Assembly: GCA_003646305.1 (NCBI GenBank)
Contig: QNFJ01000021.1
Coordinates: 1-16,291 of the forward strand
Direction of reading: 5' to 3'
Source: Gammaproteobacteria bacterium
GTDB lineage: Bacteria > Pseudomonadota > Gammaproteobacteria > Methylococcales > UBA2780
DNA: 16,291 bases
The notes beneath the pieces are model-generated. The model searched no databases. It saw nothing but the letters and a program-made list of their open reading frames with translations, and was not told the DNA's origin. This document shows positions 4,994 to 13,239 of this stretch, one piece after another (within the stretch, counting starts at the first letter, position 1; each line of letters opens with the position of its first letter). The translations under genes were made by a program, and so were the position numbers.

Positions 4994-6883
4994 TTACAGC
5001 GTATCTTTTAGTGCTTCCAGCTCATCCCAACGACTATAGTTTTTCTCTAGTTCACGGGTGATTTTGTCTAACCGGTTTAAGACGAGCTCTGTTTTCTCTT
5101 TGCCTTGTTGATAAAAAGTGGCTTCTGATATTTTCTTGTTCAGCTCAACCTGCTCTTCTTCTAGCTTTTCAATCTGGCTTGGGAGTTTATCGAGCTCTTT
5201 CTGTTCTTTATGCGCCAGTTTCTTTTTGCTAACCGATTTTGGCTTTTCTTTTTTTACAGATTTTTGCGCTTTAACTGATTCGACTTGGTTGCTGAGCTTA
5301 TACTTTAGCCAATCACTGTATCCACCCACATATTCGTTCACCACCCCTTCGCTATCAAAAACTAAGGTGCTGGAGACAACGTTATCCATAAAGGCTCGAT
5401 CATGGCTGACCAATAGTAGTGTGCCATCAAAACCGACCAGCAGCTCTTCTAGCAGCTCTAGCGTTTCAATATCAAGATCATTGGTTGGCTCATCCATTAC
5501 CAGCAGGTTGACCGATTTACTAAAGAGTCTGGCCAATAGGATTCTAGCGCGCTCGCCCCCTGATAGACTTTTGATAGGCGATCGGGCTCTTGCTGGCGAG
5601 AAGAGAAAGTCAGCAAGATAGGAGATCACATGGCGCGTTACACCATTAATGGTGATTTGATCACTGCCTCCGCCAATCGCTTCAACAACGGTCTGCTCTA
5701 GATCTAGCTGCGCACGGAGCTGATCAAAGTAGGCAATTTCAAGTGTCGTACCAATTTTGACTTCACCTTCTTGTGGCTCAATTTTGCCCAGCAGAAGCTT
5801 TAGTAGCGTCGTCTTTCCTGAACCATTGGGGCCAATTAGGCCGATACGATCACCCCGAATAATCCGAGTTGAGAAGTTATTAACAATCGATTTCCCTGGG
5901 AAGCCATAGGTGATGCCTTTGGCTTCCATCACCAATTTACCTGACTTTTCGCCCGTTTCTAATCCAAACTTGGCATTAGATTGCTGTTCTCTGCGTTGAC
6001 CGCGCTCTTTACGCATTTTTTCAAGTGCGCGAACACGCCCTTCATTACGGGTTCTCCGCGCTTTAATCCCTTGGCGAATCCAGACCTCTTCTTGCGCCAG
6101 TTTCTTATCAAATAGCGCATTTTGGCGTTCTTCTTCTTCTAGCGAGGCTGCTTTTCTTTTAAGAAAATCAGCATAGTTTCCCGGCCATGAGATTAGCTTG
6201 CCACGATCTAAATCAACAATACGGGTTGCTAGCTTTTGCAGAAAGGCACGATCATGCGTCACAAAAAGTACAGCGCCTTTAAAACCGATCAGGTGCTCTT
6301 CGAGCCAGAGGATTGATTCTAAATCAAGGTGGTTTGTCGGCTCATCTAGCAGCAAAACATCGGGTTCACAGACCAATGCACGTGCCAATGAAACGCGTCT
6401 TTGCCACCCTCCTGAAAGACCAGAAACCAGTTTGTCTGCCGGCAAGTCTAGCCGCGTTAGGATCTGTTCAACTTTCTGCTGAAGCGACCAACCATCGTGG
6501 GTATCAAGCAGATGCTGTAAACGGCCCAGTTCTGCCATCTGCTTATCGACATCCATATCTTGAGCCATCGCAACGTGATGGTAATCTGCAATCCAGCCTC
6601 CCACATCACCCAGGCCGGCAGCCACCGTGTCGTAGATACTTTCATCGCCTGAAAGCGAAGGGGACTGTTCGAGTGTGGCTAATTTTGCACCCGGTTTTAA
6701 CCAGATCGTCCCCTCATCTGCTTTTATCTCGCCACTGATAATCTTCAGCAAAGTTGATTTACCTTCGCCATTACGCCCTAACAGGCCGACGCGTTCCCCC
6801 GCTTTAAGCTGAAACTCGGCCTTTTTCAATAAATGATGAACGCCAAAGGCAATTGATAAATCTGAAATACGAAGTAATGGCAC
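4994..6883 (-). CDS. uup: ABC-F ATPase Uup
   Basis: Uup is a soluble ABC-F protein with two fused ATPase domains and no membrane part. In E. coli it is linked to branched DNA intermediates, transposon excision and ribosome-associated roles. Domain 1 has Walker A GRNGEGKST (36-44), signature LSGGWQRR (156-163), Walker B LLLDEPTNHLD and the FVTHDRAF switch. The linker (about 245-305) is charged and helical. Domain 2 has Walker A GPNGSGKTT (351-359), signature LSGGERAR (440-447), Walker B LVMDEPTNDLD and LVSHDRAF. A Lys-rich hinge and a coiled-coil C-terminal domain (about 545-629) distinguish Uup from EttA and YheS. The length of 629 is close to E. coli (635). The start is GTG at 6883 with AGGT 7 nt upstream. 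Both ATPase sites look intact. Confidence 0.96.
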   Translation of the reverse strand: MPLLRISDLSIAFGVHHLLKKAEFQLKAGERVGLLGRNGEGKSTLLKIISGEIKADEGTIWLKPGAKLATLEQSPSLSGDESIYDTVAAGLGDVGGWIADYHHVAMAQDMDVDKQMAELGRLQHLLDTHDGWSLQQKVEQILTRLDLPADKLVSGLSGGWQRRVSLARALVCEPDVLLLDEPTNHLDLESILWLEEHLIGFKGAVLFVTHDRAFLQKLATRIVDLDRGKLISWPGNYADFLKRKAASLEEEERQNALFDKKLAQEEVWIRQGIKARRTRNEGRVRALEKMRKERGQRREQQSNAKFGLETGEKSGKLVMEAKGITYGFPGKSIVNNFSTRIIRGDRIGLIGPNGSGKTTLLKLLLGKIEPQEGEVKIGTTLEIAYFDQLRAQLDLEQTVVEAIGGGSDQITINGVTRHVISYLADFLFSPARARSPIKSLSGGERARILLARLFSKSVNLLVMDEPTNDLDIETLELLEELLVGFDGTLLLVSHDRAFMDNVVSSTLVFDSEGVVNEYVGGYSDWLKYKLSNQVESVKAQKSVKKEKPKSVSKKKLAHKEQKELDKLPSQIEKLEEEQVELNKKISEATFYQQGKEKTELVLNRLDKITRELEKNYSRWDELEALKDTL

Positions 6884-6940
6884 GGGGTGACCTGTAGTAA
6901 AAAGTTATTAGGGCGCTTGTAACTGAACCTGATTGGCCGC

Positions 6941-7006
6941 AGGTTGGACTTTAGTCCGACATCAAGGCGCAATATCATGCGGTCATGTTGGACTAAAGTC
7001 CAACCT
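6941..7006. repeat. REP-like inverted pair (REPIN/BIME-type element)
   Basis: Arms at 6941-6962 and 6985-7006 are inverted copies with one mismatch; the inner 17 bp AGGTTGGACTTTAGTCC is perfect. Each arm is itself a small palindrome (GGACT-TT-AGTCC), and 22 bp separate the arms. A G(T/C)AGGTTGG head with a small palindrome is the form of extragenic REP sequences that are scattered by RAYT transposases in proteobacteria. No RAYT gene is in this window. It fills the 139-bp gap between cinA and uup and may affect transcript stability; it lacks a U-tract for intrinsic termination. Confidence 0.75.
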
Positions 7007-7022
7007 ACCCGTCAAAATGAAA

Positions 7023-8240
7023 CTAGTAAGCAGTTCCCAAGTGAAAGCGCAGCAAGTTTAACAGCGATGCGGCTGCGATATTCTGTTTTCTATCGAGGCT
7101 ACCACCCACTTTTGTTATATGGTGCGTTTCTCCGTCGCAAGTTGATAGCGCTGTGACAAGCTCCATTGAGCGACGTTTCTCTTTAAGCAGGCTCGGATCA
7201 AAGCTCCAGAGCTGCACCAACCCATAATCGGCACCCGATTTTTGCCGAACCAATTTTGCCAGCGAAAGTGCTCTTTCTGTTTCACTGCACCCTTCCAATT
7301 CGAAATCTCTATTAAGCAGTTCGCTAGAAGGAATCACTCGGCTTTCCAGTAACCATGGACGGGTCACACACCAACTTGCTAGTAAGCCACTGCTGACCGT
7401 TTCAAGCAGTGCTACTTTATGACTCTTTTCAGTTAACAGCTCGCTGACCACCTCAACGATTCCTTTTGGGGGACCAAAGCCGTCACTCACCGAGATCAAC
7501 TGATTTCCCAGTGCGCTGGCAATTGCGCTGCTTAGTACCTCTATCTCTTGCTGATCCTGTTCTGGTGGAAACCAGAGCTTTAGCTCCACTTCGGGTAACC
7601 CTGCCCGAAAACTCACCGTGACCATTTCCGGAAAAACAATCGACTCAATCCGCTCTTGAATAGCCGACTCCCCTAATCCAAACGTGCGGAAAGTGACTTT
7701 TTTTAATGGTGATAACGAGAAACTTTCCTGCAACTGCGGAAAGACGCCCGCCTGAAACATCTTCTTCATTTCAGAGGGGACACCCGGCAGGAAATAAAAC
7801 TGGCAGCCATTGTGATTAACCGTAAACCCCGGCGCCGTCCCCCATTTGTTATCGATGCGTACGGCCCCGCTTGGGAAATAAGCCTGTTTACGATTAACAG
7901 CTGGCATTGGACGATTCCATAGTTTGAATATCGATTCAACCTGGTCCATCGCCTCTGCGTCAAATTCTAGTGGTGCGCCGAAAGCTTCAGCCACCGCTTC
8001 TGCGGTTAAATCATCCCCTGTTGGCCCCAACCCACCGGTACAGATGCAGCAGTCTGCCCGCTCTGAAATCTCGATCAGTAGCCCGACCAGCGCCTCTAAA
8101 TGATCACCCACCGCCGTATGGCGTGTCAGCTCAAAACCGGCTGCAATCAGCTGTTGAGAAAGCCATGCAGCATTACTATCAACCGTCTGTCCGGTAACAA
8201 TCTCCTCACCTTGAGAAAATATCTCACAACGTGGCGCCAT
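7023..8240 (-). CDS. cinA: CinA-family protein with degenerate C-terminal deamidase-like domain
   Basis: The N-terminal half (about 1-250) is a COG1058 molybdopterin-binding-like domain, shown by GEEIVTGQTVDSNAAWLSQQL (11-31), TGGLGPTGDD (68-77) and LPGVPSEM (151-158). In characterised CinA proteins this domain has ADP-ribose pyrophosphatase activity. The C-terminal half occupies the place of the PncC nicotinamide-nucleotide deamidase domain, but its catalytic ESCTGG motif is replaced by ETVSSG (280-285), and the usual later motifs (YSNExK, TGIAGPxGG) are not recognisable. This resembles E. coli YfaY, which is reported to lack NMN deamidase activity. The length of 405 matches. The ATG at 8240 is 2 bp after the DUF2797 stop with GAGAG upstream, so the two genes are probably translationally linked. 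Confidence 0.9.
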   Translation of the reverse strand: MAPRCEIFSQGEEIVTGQTVDSNAAWLSQQLIAAGFELTRHTAVGDHLEALVGLLIEISERADCCICTGGLGPTGDDLTAEAVAEAFGAPLEFDAEAMDQVESIFKLWNRPMPAVNRKQAYFPSGAVRIDNKWGTAPGFTVNHNGCQFYFLPGVPSEMKKMFQAGVFPQLQESFSLSPLKKVTFRTFGLGESAIQERIESIVFPEMVTVSFRAGLPEVELKLWFPPEQDQQEIEVLSSAIASALGNQLISVSDGFGPPKGIVEVVSELLTEKSHKVALLETVSSGLLASWCVTRPWLLESRVIPSSELLNRDFELEGCSETERALSLAKLVRQKSGADYGLVQLWSFDPSLLKEKRRSMELVTALSTCDGETHHITKVGGSLDRKQNIAAASLLNLLRFHLGTAY

Positions 8241-8242
8241 TT

Positions 8243-9067
8243 TTAACAGCTCTCGACCGCGATGCGGTAACCACCGAACTTACGAATATTGAGCACGCCA
8301 CAATCAAAAATCAGATATTGCCCTTTTATGCCCTGCAGCTTTCCACTAATTTCAGCCGTTTTATCAAAGTTTAATGAGCTGACTTTCTTCGGGTATTCCT
8401 GAACAGGAAATTCAATATTGACCACTTCAGCCCTCTTTAAAAATTCAATATCACCCTTTCCCTGCTCATTCGATAGCTCGGCAATCTCATCACCACATTC
8501 TGCCAGTAGTCGATCCCGTTCTGCCGCTAAATCTTTATTTTCCGCCATTCCCTTGAGCATTTTTCGCCAGTCAGTTTTATCCGCAATATGCTGTTTTAAG
8601 ATCACCTCAAGCTGTCCAGACTGCAGGCGTGTTTTTACCCGAAAAATAGGCAGTGCCTGCGTCGCCCCCTGATCAATCCAGCGGGTCGGAATTTGCGTAT
8701 AACGAGTGATTCCCACTTTCAATCCAGATGAGTTGGCCAGATAGACAAAGTGATCCTGCATGCAAAACTGCTCGCCCCACTCGGGCTCTCGACAGGTCCC
8801 GGCGGCATAGTGACATTGTTCTGGTTTCATGATGCAGAGATCACATTGTGCCAGTTTCTTAAAACAAGGATAACAATAGCCCTGTGCAAAACTTTTATTA
8901 CTTTTTCGATTGCAGTGGAGGCAGTTTATTTCACCTAAATAGGTTAGCTTCAACTGGTTTCCAATCAGCCCATTCATCGGCAACAGCTGATCACCAACAG
9001 GCAGCTCGTAGCAGACTTTTTCAGCCAGACTAGAGACCATTTTTCTTATATTACCTTCCACTCTCAA
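8243..9067 (-). CDS. DUF2797 family cysteine-rich protein
   Basis: I recognise the DUF2797 pattern: PLIG-like NGLIG, then CLHCNRKSNKSFAQGYCYPCF (49-69), CDLC (75-78), CHYAAGTCR (85-93), FCMQDH (101-106), then VYLANSSGLKVGITR and RWIDQGA. Nine cysteines within 49-102, three of them CxxC pairs, suggest zinc binding. The segment 107-133 followed by Glu153 resembles a GIY-YIG/T5orf172 nuclease core, which is an inference. The function of the family is unknown. The start used is TTG at 9067, with a good AAGGGG ribosome site 6 nt upstream; GTG at 9061 or ATG at 9040 are alternatives, and family members I recall begin before the ATG position. It sits 17 bp after the RND pump and 2 bp before cinA. 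Confidence 0.88.
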   Translation of the reverse strand: MRVEGNIRKMVSSLAEKVCYELPVGDQLLPMNGLIGNQLKLTYLGEINCLHCNRKSNKSFAQGYCYPCFKKLAQCDLCIMKPEQCHYAAGTCREPEWGEQFCMQDHFVYLANSSGLKVGITRYTQIPTRWIDQGATQALPIFRVKTRLQSGQLEVILKQHIADKTDWRKMLKGMAENKDLAAERDRLLAECGDEIAELSNEQGKGDIEFLKRAEVVNIEFPVQEYPKKVSSLNFDKTAEISGKLQGIKGQYLIFDCGVLNIRKFGGYRIAVESC

Positions 9068-9084
9068 AACTATCCCCTTAACGA

Positions 9085-12000
9085 TTAACCCTGCTCGGGC
9101 TGAACTTCCTTAAATGTCCGCCGTCCCAAATAGCTGTATACAGTCGGAATAACAAACAGCGTTAATATCGTACCAAATAGCAATCCGCCAACGATCACCC
9201 AACCAATCTGCTGCCGCGACTCGGCACCTGCACCAGAAGCCAACGCGAGCGGCATAGAACCGAGTACGGTTGCGCTTGTTGTCATCAAGATCGGACGTAA
9301 ACGTAATACCGAGGCTTCGATAATCGCCTCACCAAGCTCATGCCCTTTATCTTGCAACTGGTTTGCAAATTCAACAATCAGAATGCCATGCTTCGTCACC
9401 AAACCGACCAGTGCAATTAAACCAATCTGGCTATAAACACTCAGCGAACCACCGCTGTAATAGAGCGCAAGTAGAGCTCCAAACAGCGCAGGCGGAACTG
9501 ATAGCATTATAATCAAAGGGTTCTTAAAACTTTCAAACTGCGCGGCCAGCACAAGGAATACAAAGATAATTGCCAGCCCAAAAGTGACCATCAATGTATT
9601 ACTCGATTCTCTAAATTCGCGTGAAGGCCCGGTAAAGTCAGCACTTGCATCCGCCGAAATTTCTTCAAGACTATTTTCCAGATAGATAAGAGCCTCGCCT
9701 TGCGAGTAACCCGGTGCCAGCGATGCATTAAATTTAACCGCTTTCATTTTATCAAAATGATTCAGTTCACGTGGCGCAACGGTCTCTTTCACGTCAACCA
9801 GATCAGATAGTTGCACCATCTCGCCTCCCGGTACACGCACATAAAGCCGGGTTAAATCACTGGGTGCACGGCGCTCGCTATCCTCCACCTTTACAATAAC
9901 TTCGTACTGCTCTCCGCCCCGTTTAAATCGGGTCACCTCGCGACCCGCCATATAACTTTCGAGGGTACGCCCGACGGTCGAAATCTCAATACCAAGCTCA
10001 GAAGCCTTATCACGCTTCACATTTATCTGTAGCTCGGGTTTATTCAACTTCAGGTCACTGTCCGGCTGTACAAAAGCTGGGTTTGCTCTAATTTTTGCCA
10101 TCATCTGATCCGCTATTATTTTCAGGTCAGCGTAATCTCCATTGTATTTAACAATGAATTCAATGGGGCGTGAGACAAAGCTCTGCCCCAACGAGGGCAT
10201 ATCCAGTGCAAAACTCATCAAGCCGATCACACCTGCGTAGAGTTTTGGTGTCAGCATTTGGGATATTTCCTGCTGTTTTCGCTCCCGCTCTTCCCAACGA
10301 CTTAAACCGAAGAAGGTCATTGCATTGGTCTCGGCAGGAAACCCCACAACTGAGAAGTAGTGAGTTGCCTCAGGCACCTGAGCCAGAATATCGTCTATTT
10401 TCCGTGAGTAACGGTCAATAAAGTTAACCGACGAACCATCGGGTGCAATAGAAAACACCAGAATATCACCTCGATCTTCGTACGGTGCCAGCTCCTGTGG
10501 TAGTTGAGTGTAGTAAAAACCGGCCCCAATAAGGCTCATAAGCATGATCAGCAGGGAAAGCGTGCGCGAATGCAGCAATTTGCCCAATAGTTTGCGATAG
10601 CCGTTACTCAAGCTCTGCAATAATCGTTCGATAAAATTAAAAAGTACACCGTGACGTTTCTCATGCCTGAGCAGCCTGGAAGCCATCATCGGTGAGAGAC
10701 TCAGCGCGATAAAGGTCGAAACAACTACAGCAGCAACCAATGTCATCGCAAATTCAGTAAAAAGTTGCCCCGTACGGCCTTCGCTAAACACCACAGGCAC
10801 AAATGCTGCGACTAAAACAACGGTGGTTGCCAATACCGCAAAACCGATCTCTTTCGCCCCTTTAAAAGCGGCCTGAATCGGCGTCATCCCCTCTTCAACA
10901 TGTCGATAGATGTTCTCTAGCATAACGATGGCATCATCAACTACCAGACCAATCGCTAACACCAACGCCAATAAAGTAAGCGTGTTGATGCTAAACCCCA
11001 TCATATTCATGATCGCAAAAGCACCTATCAGAGAGAGCGGTATGGTTACGAGTGGGATCAGCGCAGCACGCAGATTACGCAGAAAAAAGAAGAGTACCAG
11101 CATGACCAAAAGACTCGCCTGTAGCAATGTCTGATAGACTGACCGAATGGATTCTTCAATAAAAATAGAAGCGTCGTAGGCAACCTCAATCGCCATCTCT
11201 TTTGGCAATGTCTCTTTCAGAGACTTTAGCGTTTCACGCACACTCTTCGAAACATCAAGCGGGTTGGCTGTCGCCTGCTTCACCACACCCAGACCAATCG
11301 CGCTCTTGCCATTATAACGGGATATCTGGCGATCATTCTCCGGGGCAATTTCAATCCTGGCAACATCCTTTATTCGTACGGGGTAACCATCATCGTTGCG
11401 AATGATAATGTTCTTAAACTCTTCAATATCGTTTAGGTCGGTTGCTGTCAGCAGGGTAAATTCACGCTCACGGCTTTCGATGCGACCCGCTGGAATTTCA
11501 ATATTCTGGCGTCTCAATGCCTCTTCCAGATCTTGCGGTATTAACTGGTACGCCGCCATACGAGCCGGATCCATCCAGATACGCATAGAGTACTTACGCT
11601 CACCAAAAATCATCACATTGGCCACGCCATTGATCGTCTGTAGCTGATCTTTCAGACGCTGGTCAGCCACTTCAGTCATCTCCATTCCGCTATATCGGTC
11701 TGAAGAGAATGCAATCCATATGATCGGTTGAGCATCGGCTTCGGTTTTTGAAACAACAGGTGGATCAATATCATCGGGTAACTGACCCGTAATGCGGCTA
11801 ACGCGATCACGAACATCAGCGGCTGCATTATCTGGATCACGATCCATTTTAAAGGTCACCGTGATCTGGGATTTTTCGGTGCGGCTTATCGAATTCATAA
11901 AGTCGATGCCTTCGATCCCTGACAGCGAATCCTCAATAATCTGGGTCACCTGCGTCTCGATAATCGAGGCACTTGCGCCAGGGTAGATCGTTTCAACCGT

Positions 12001-12135
12001 CACCACCGGTAAGTCGATTTTTGGGTACTCGCGCACAGTCAGGCGGTCATAAGAGATCAGCCCCACCAAAAGTATGACCAAACTCATCACGGTCGCAAGT
12101 ACCGGTCGTTTTATACTGACTTCTGAGAGGATCAT
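9085..12135 (-). CDS. RND efflux pump, inner-membrane transporter (HAE-1/AcrB-like)
   Basis: This 1016-residue protein is a proton-driven resistance-nodulation-division transporter of the trimeric AcrB/MexB superfamily. It starts with the usual SEVSIKRPVLATV cytoplasmic helix and first TM segment, has two large periplasmic loops (about 30-335 and 545-845), and shows the paired proton-relay aspartates Asp400-Asp401 in GLVVDDAIVMLEN on TM4 and Lys915 in GLVTKHGILIVEFAN on TM10. These residues are intact, so the pump should be active. The ATG at 12135 follows the adaptor stop by one base (TGAGATG) with GGAAAGAG upstream; an in-frame start 13 codons earlier would lie inside the adaptor gene. Substrate cannot be read from sequence. 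No outer-membrane channel gene is adjacent, so a TolC-like partner elsewhere is expected. Confidence 0.95.
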   Translation of the reverse strand: MILSEVSIKRPVLATVMSLVILLVGLISYDRLTVREYPKIDLPVVTVETIYPGASASIIETQVTQIIEDSLSGIEGIDFMNSISRTEKSQITVTFKMDRDPDNAAADVRDRVSRITGQLPDDIDPPVVSKTEADAQPIIWIAFSSDRYSGMEMTEVADQRLKDQLQTINGVANVMIFGERKYSMRIWMDPARMAAYQLIPQDLEEALRRQNIEIPAGRIESREREFTLLTATDLNDIEEFKNIIIRNDDGYPVRIKDVARIEIAPENDRQISRYNGKSAIGLGVVKQATANPLDVSKSVRETLKSLKETLPKEMAIEVAYDASIFIEESIRSVYQTLLQASLLVMLVLFFFLRNLRAALIPLVTIPLSLIGAFAIMNMMGFSINTLTLLALVLAIGLVVDDAIVMLENIYRHVEEGMTPIQAAFKGAKEIGFAVLATTVVLVAAFVPVVFSEGRTGQLFTEFAMTLVAAVVVSTFIALSLSPMMASRLLRHEKRHGVLFNFIERLLQSLSNGYRKLLGKLLHSRTLSLLIMLMSLIGAGFYYTQLPQELAPYEDRGDILVFSIAPDGSSVNFIDRYSRKIDDILAQVPEATHYFSVVGFPAETNAMTFFGLSRWEERERKQQEISQMLTPKLYAGVIGLMSFALDMPSLGQSFVSRPIEFIVKYNGDYADLKIIADQMMAKIRANPAFVQPDSDLKLNKPELQINVKRDKASELGIEISTVGRTLESYMAGREVTRFKRGGEQYEVIVKVEDSERRAPSDLTRLYVRVPGGEMVQLSDLVDVKETVAPRELNHFDKMKAVKFNASLAPGYSQGEALIYLENSLEEISADASADFTGPSREFRESSNTLMVTFGLAIIFVFLVLAAQFESFKNPLIIMLSVPPALFGALLALYYSGGSLSVYSQIGLIALVGLVTKHGILIVEFANQLQDKGHELGEAIIEASVLRLRPILMTTSATVLGSMPLALASGAGAESRQQIGWVIVGGLLFGTILTLFVIPTVYSYLGRRTFKEVQPEQG

Positions 12136-12136
12136 C

Positions 12137-13204
12137 TCACTCTTTCCGTGTGGCCGCCTGACCATTGCCATCAATAAAGATGGGGGTTACTGGCATACCT
12201 GACCGCAACTTCAATTGACCCGCCGTGATAATGACATCATCCGCCTTCAGCCCTTTAATCACCTGCACGGTACCTGGGCGGCGCTGACCCATCTCTATCG
12301 CCACCAACTCTACAATGTTGCCTTCGGCAAGGCGCATCACAAAGAACGCACCATCCCTCGGGATAATAGCCTGCTCCGGAATCACAACCGCTAATTTAGC
12401 TCGCTGCAATACAAGCTCGATCTCAGCAAAAAGCCCCGGCCGTAATTGCCCTTCTGGATTCGGAATTCGCGCTCTGACTTGAATATTATGAGAACGGGTA
12501 TCCGCACTGGGAGCGATGGCATAAATCTCACCGGTGAAGAATTTACCAGGAAAGGCATCCACCTCAACCTCAACCTCCCCCTCTAACTGCAGCGCCATTA
12601 GGTAGATTTCAGGAACCCGGAAGTCTACCTTTAAACTGCTCAAATCGGTCAGTTCGACCAAAGGCTGGCCTATATTGACATAATCACCTGGACTCACCTG
12701 TCGAAGGCCGGTAGAACCGGCGTATGGCGCTTTGATCGTCATCTTGTCCAGGCGAGCCTGGACAAGTTCTTGTTGTGCCTGATCAACCTGCAATTGTGCT
12801 AACGTACTGTCACGCTCTTGACTAGATCCCACCTTTCTTTTCAAGAGACTTGCTGCACTTTTATATGCAATTCTGCTCAACTTCACACGTGCTTTCGCTG
12901 CCTTCAGCTCAGCACGATAAATTGCCGCATCCAGCAGAAACAGTGACTCATTCTGTTTAACTTGATGTCCTTCTCTGAAAAGCACCTTCTCAATGCGGCC
13001 ACTCTGCTCTGGGCTAAGTTGAATCGATTCGTTAGCTCGTAAGTTTCCAACCACACGTACAGAGCGGTCAAGCGGTTGAAGATGCACTGTGATCACCTCG
13101 GCAGGTAAACCCTGGGGCGCTTTATCCTCTGAGGCAAAGGCCAGGTTTGTAAGTGAGCTGATAGCAATCAACAGCCCCCAGAGAAGCGGGTTAATCGTTT
13201 TCAA
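12137..13204 (-). CDS. RND efflux periplasmic adaptor (membrane fusion protein)
   Basis: The adaptor links the RND pump to an outer-membrane channel. From a TTG at 13204 the protein is 355 residues and begins with a textbook signal peptide (KTINPLLWGLLIAISS, then LAFA before Ser25). The order is: beta-barrel and lipoyl entry (VVGNLRANESIQLSPEQSGRI, about 51-71), a lipoyl half motif FREGHQVKQNESLF, an alpha-helical hairpin (about 92-148), the second lipoyl half (IKAPYAGSTGLRQVSPGDYV), a barrel with RPGLFAEIEL, and a membrane-proximal domain (GLKADDVIITAGQLKLRSGM). The TTG start has AGAGG 7 nt upstream. An ATG at 13237 or TTG at 13261 would lengthen the N-terminus but lack a ribosome site. No lipobox cysteine is present, so it is not a lipoprotein. 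Confidence 0.93.
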   Translation of the reverse strand: MKTINPLLWGLLIAISSLTNLAFASEDKAPQGLPAEVITVHLQPLDRSVRVVGNLRANESIQLSPEQSGRIEKVLFREGHQVKQNESLFLLDAAIYRAELKAAKARVKLSRIAYKSAASLLKRKVGSSQERDSTLAQLQVDQAQQELVQARLDKMTIKAPYAGSTGLRQVSPGDYVNIGQPLVELTDLSSLKVDFRVPEIYLMALQLEGEVEVEVDAFPGKFFTGEIYAIAPSADTRSHNIQVRARIPNPEGQLRPGLFAEIELVLQRAKLAVVIPEQAIIPRDGAFFVMRLAEGNIVELVAIEMGQRRPGTVQVIKGLKADDVIITAGQLKLRSGMPVTPIFIDGNGQAATRKE

Positions 13205-13239
13205 TGCATGACCTCTTTGTCTATAAGTAAAAACCATTT

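Noticed and set aside
5118..5621. 167-codon Ser-rich plus-strand frame
   Set aside because: It lies entirely antisense to the C-terminal half of uup, has low-complexity composition and no start signal.
6313..6738. 141-codon plus-strand frame
   Set aside because: It is antisense to the N-terminal ATPase domain of uup, which is fully supported by motifs.
12136..12174. Longer RND pump N-terminus starting at 12174
   Set aside because: It would overlap the adaptor gene by about 38 bp and add residues not seen in RND pumps. The ATG at 12135 has a good ribosome site and the normal family start.
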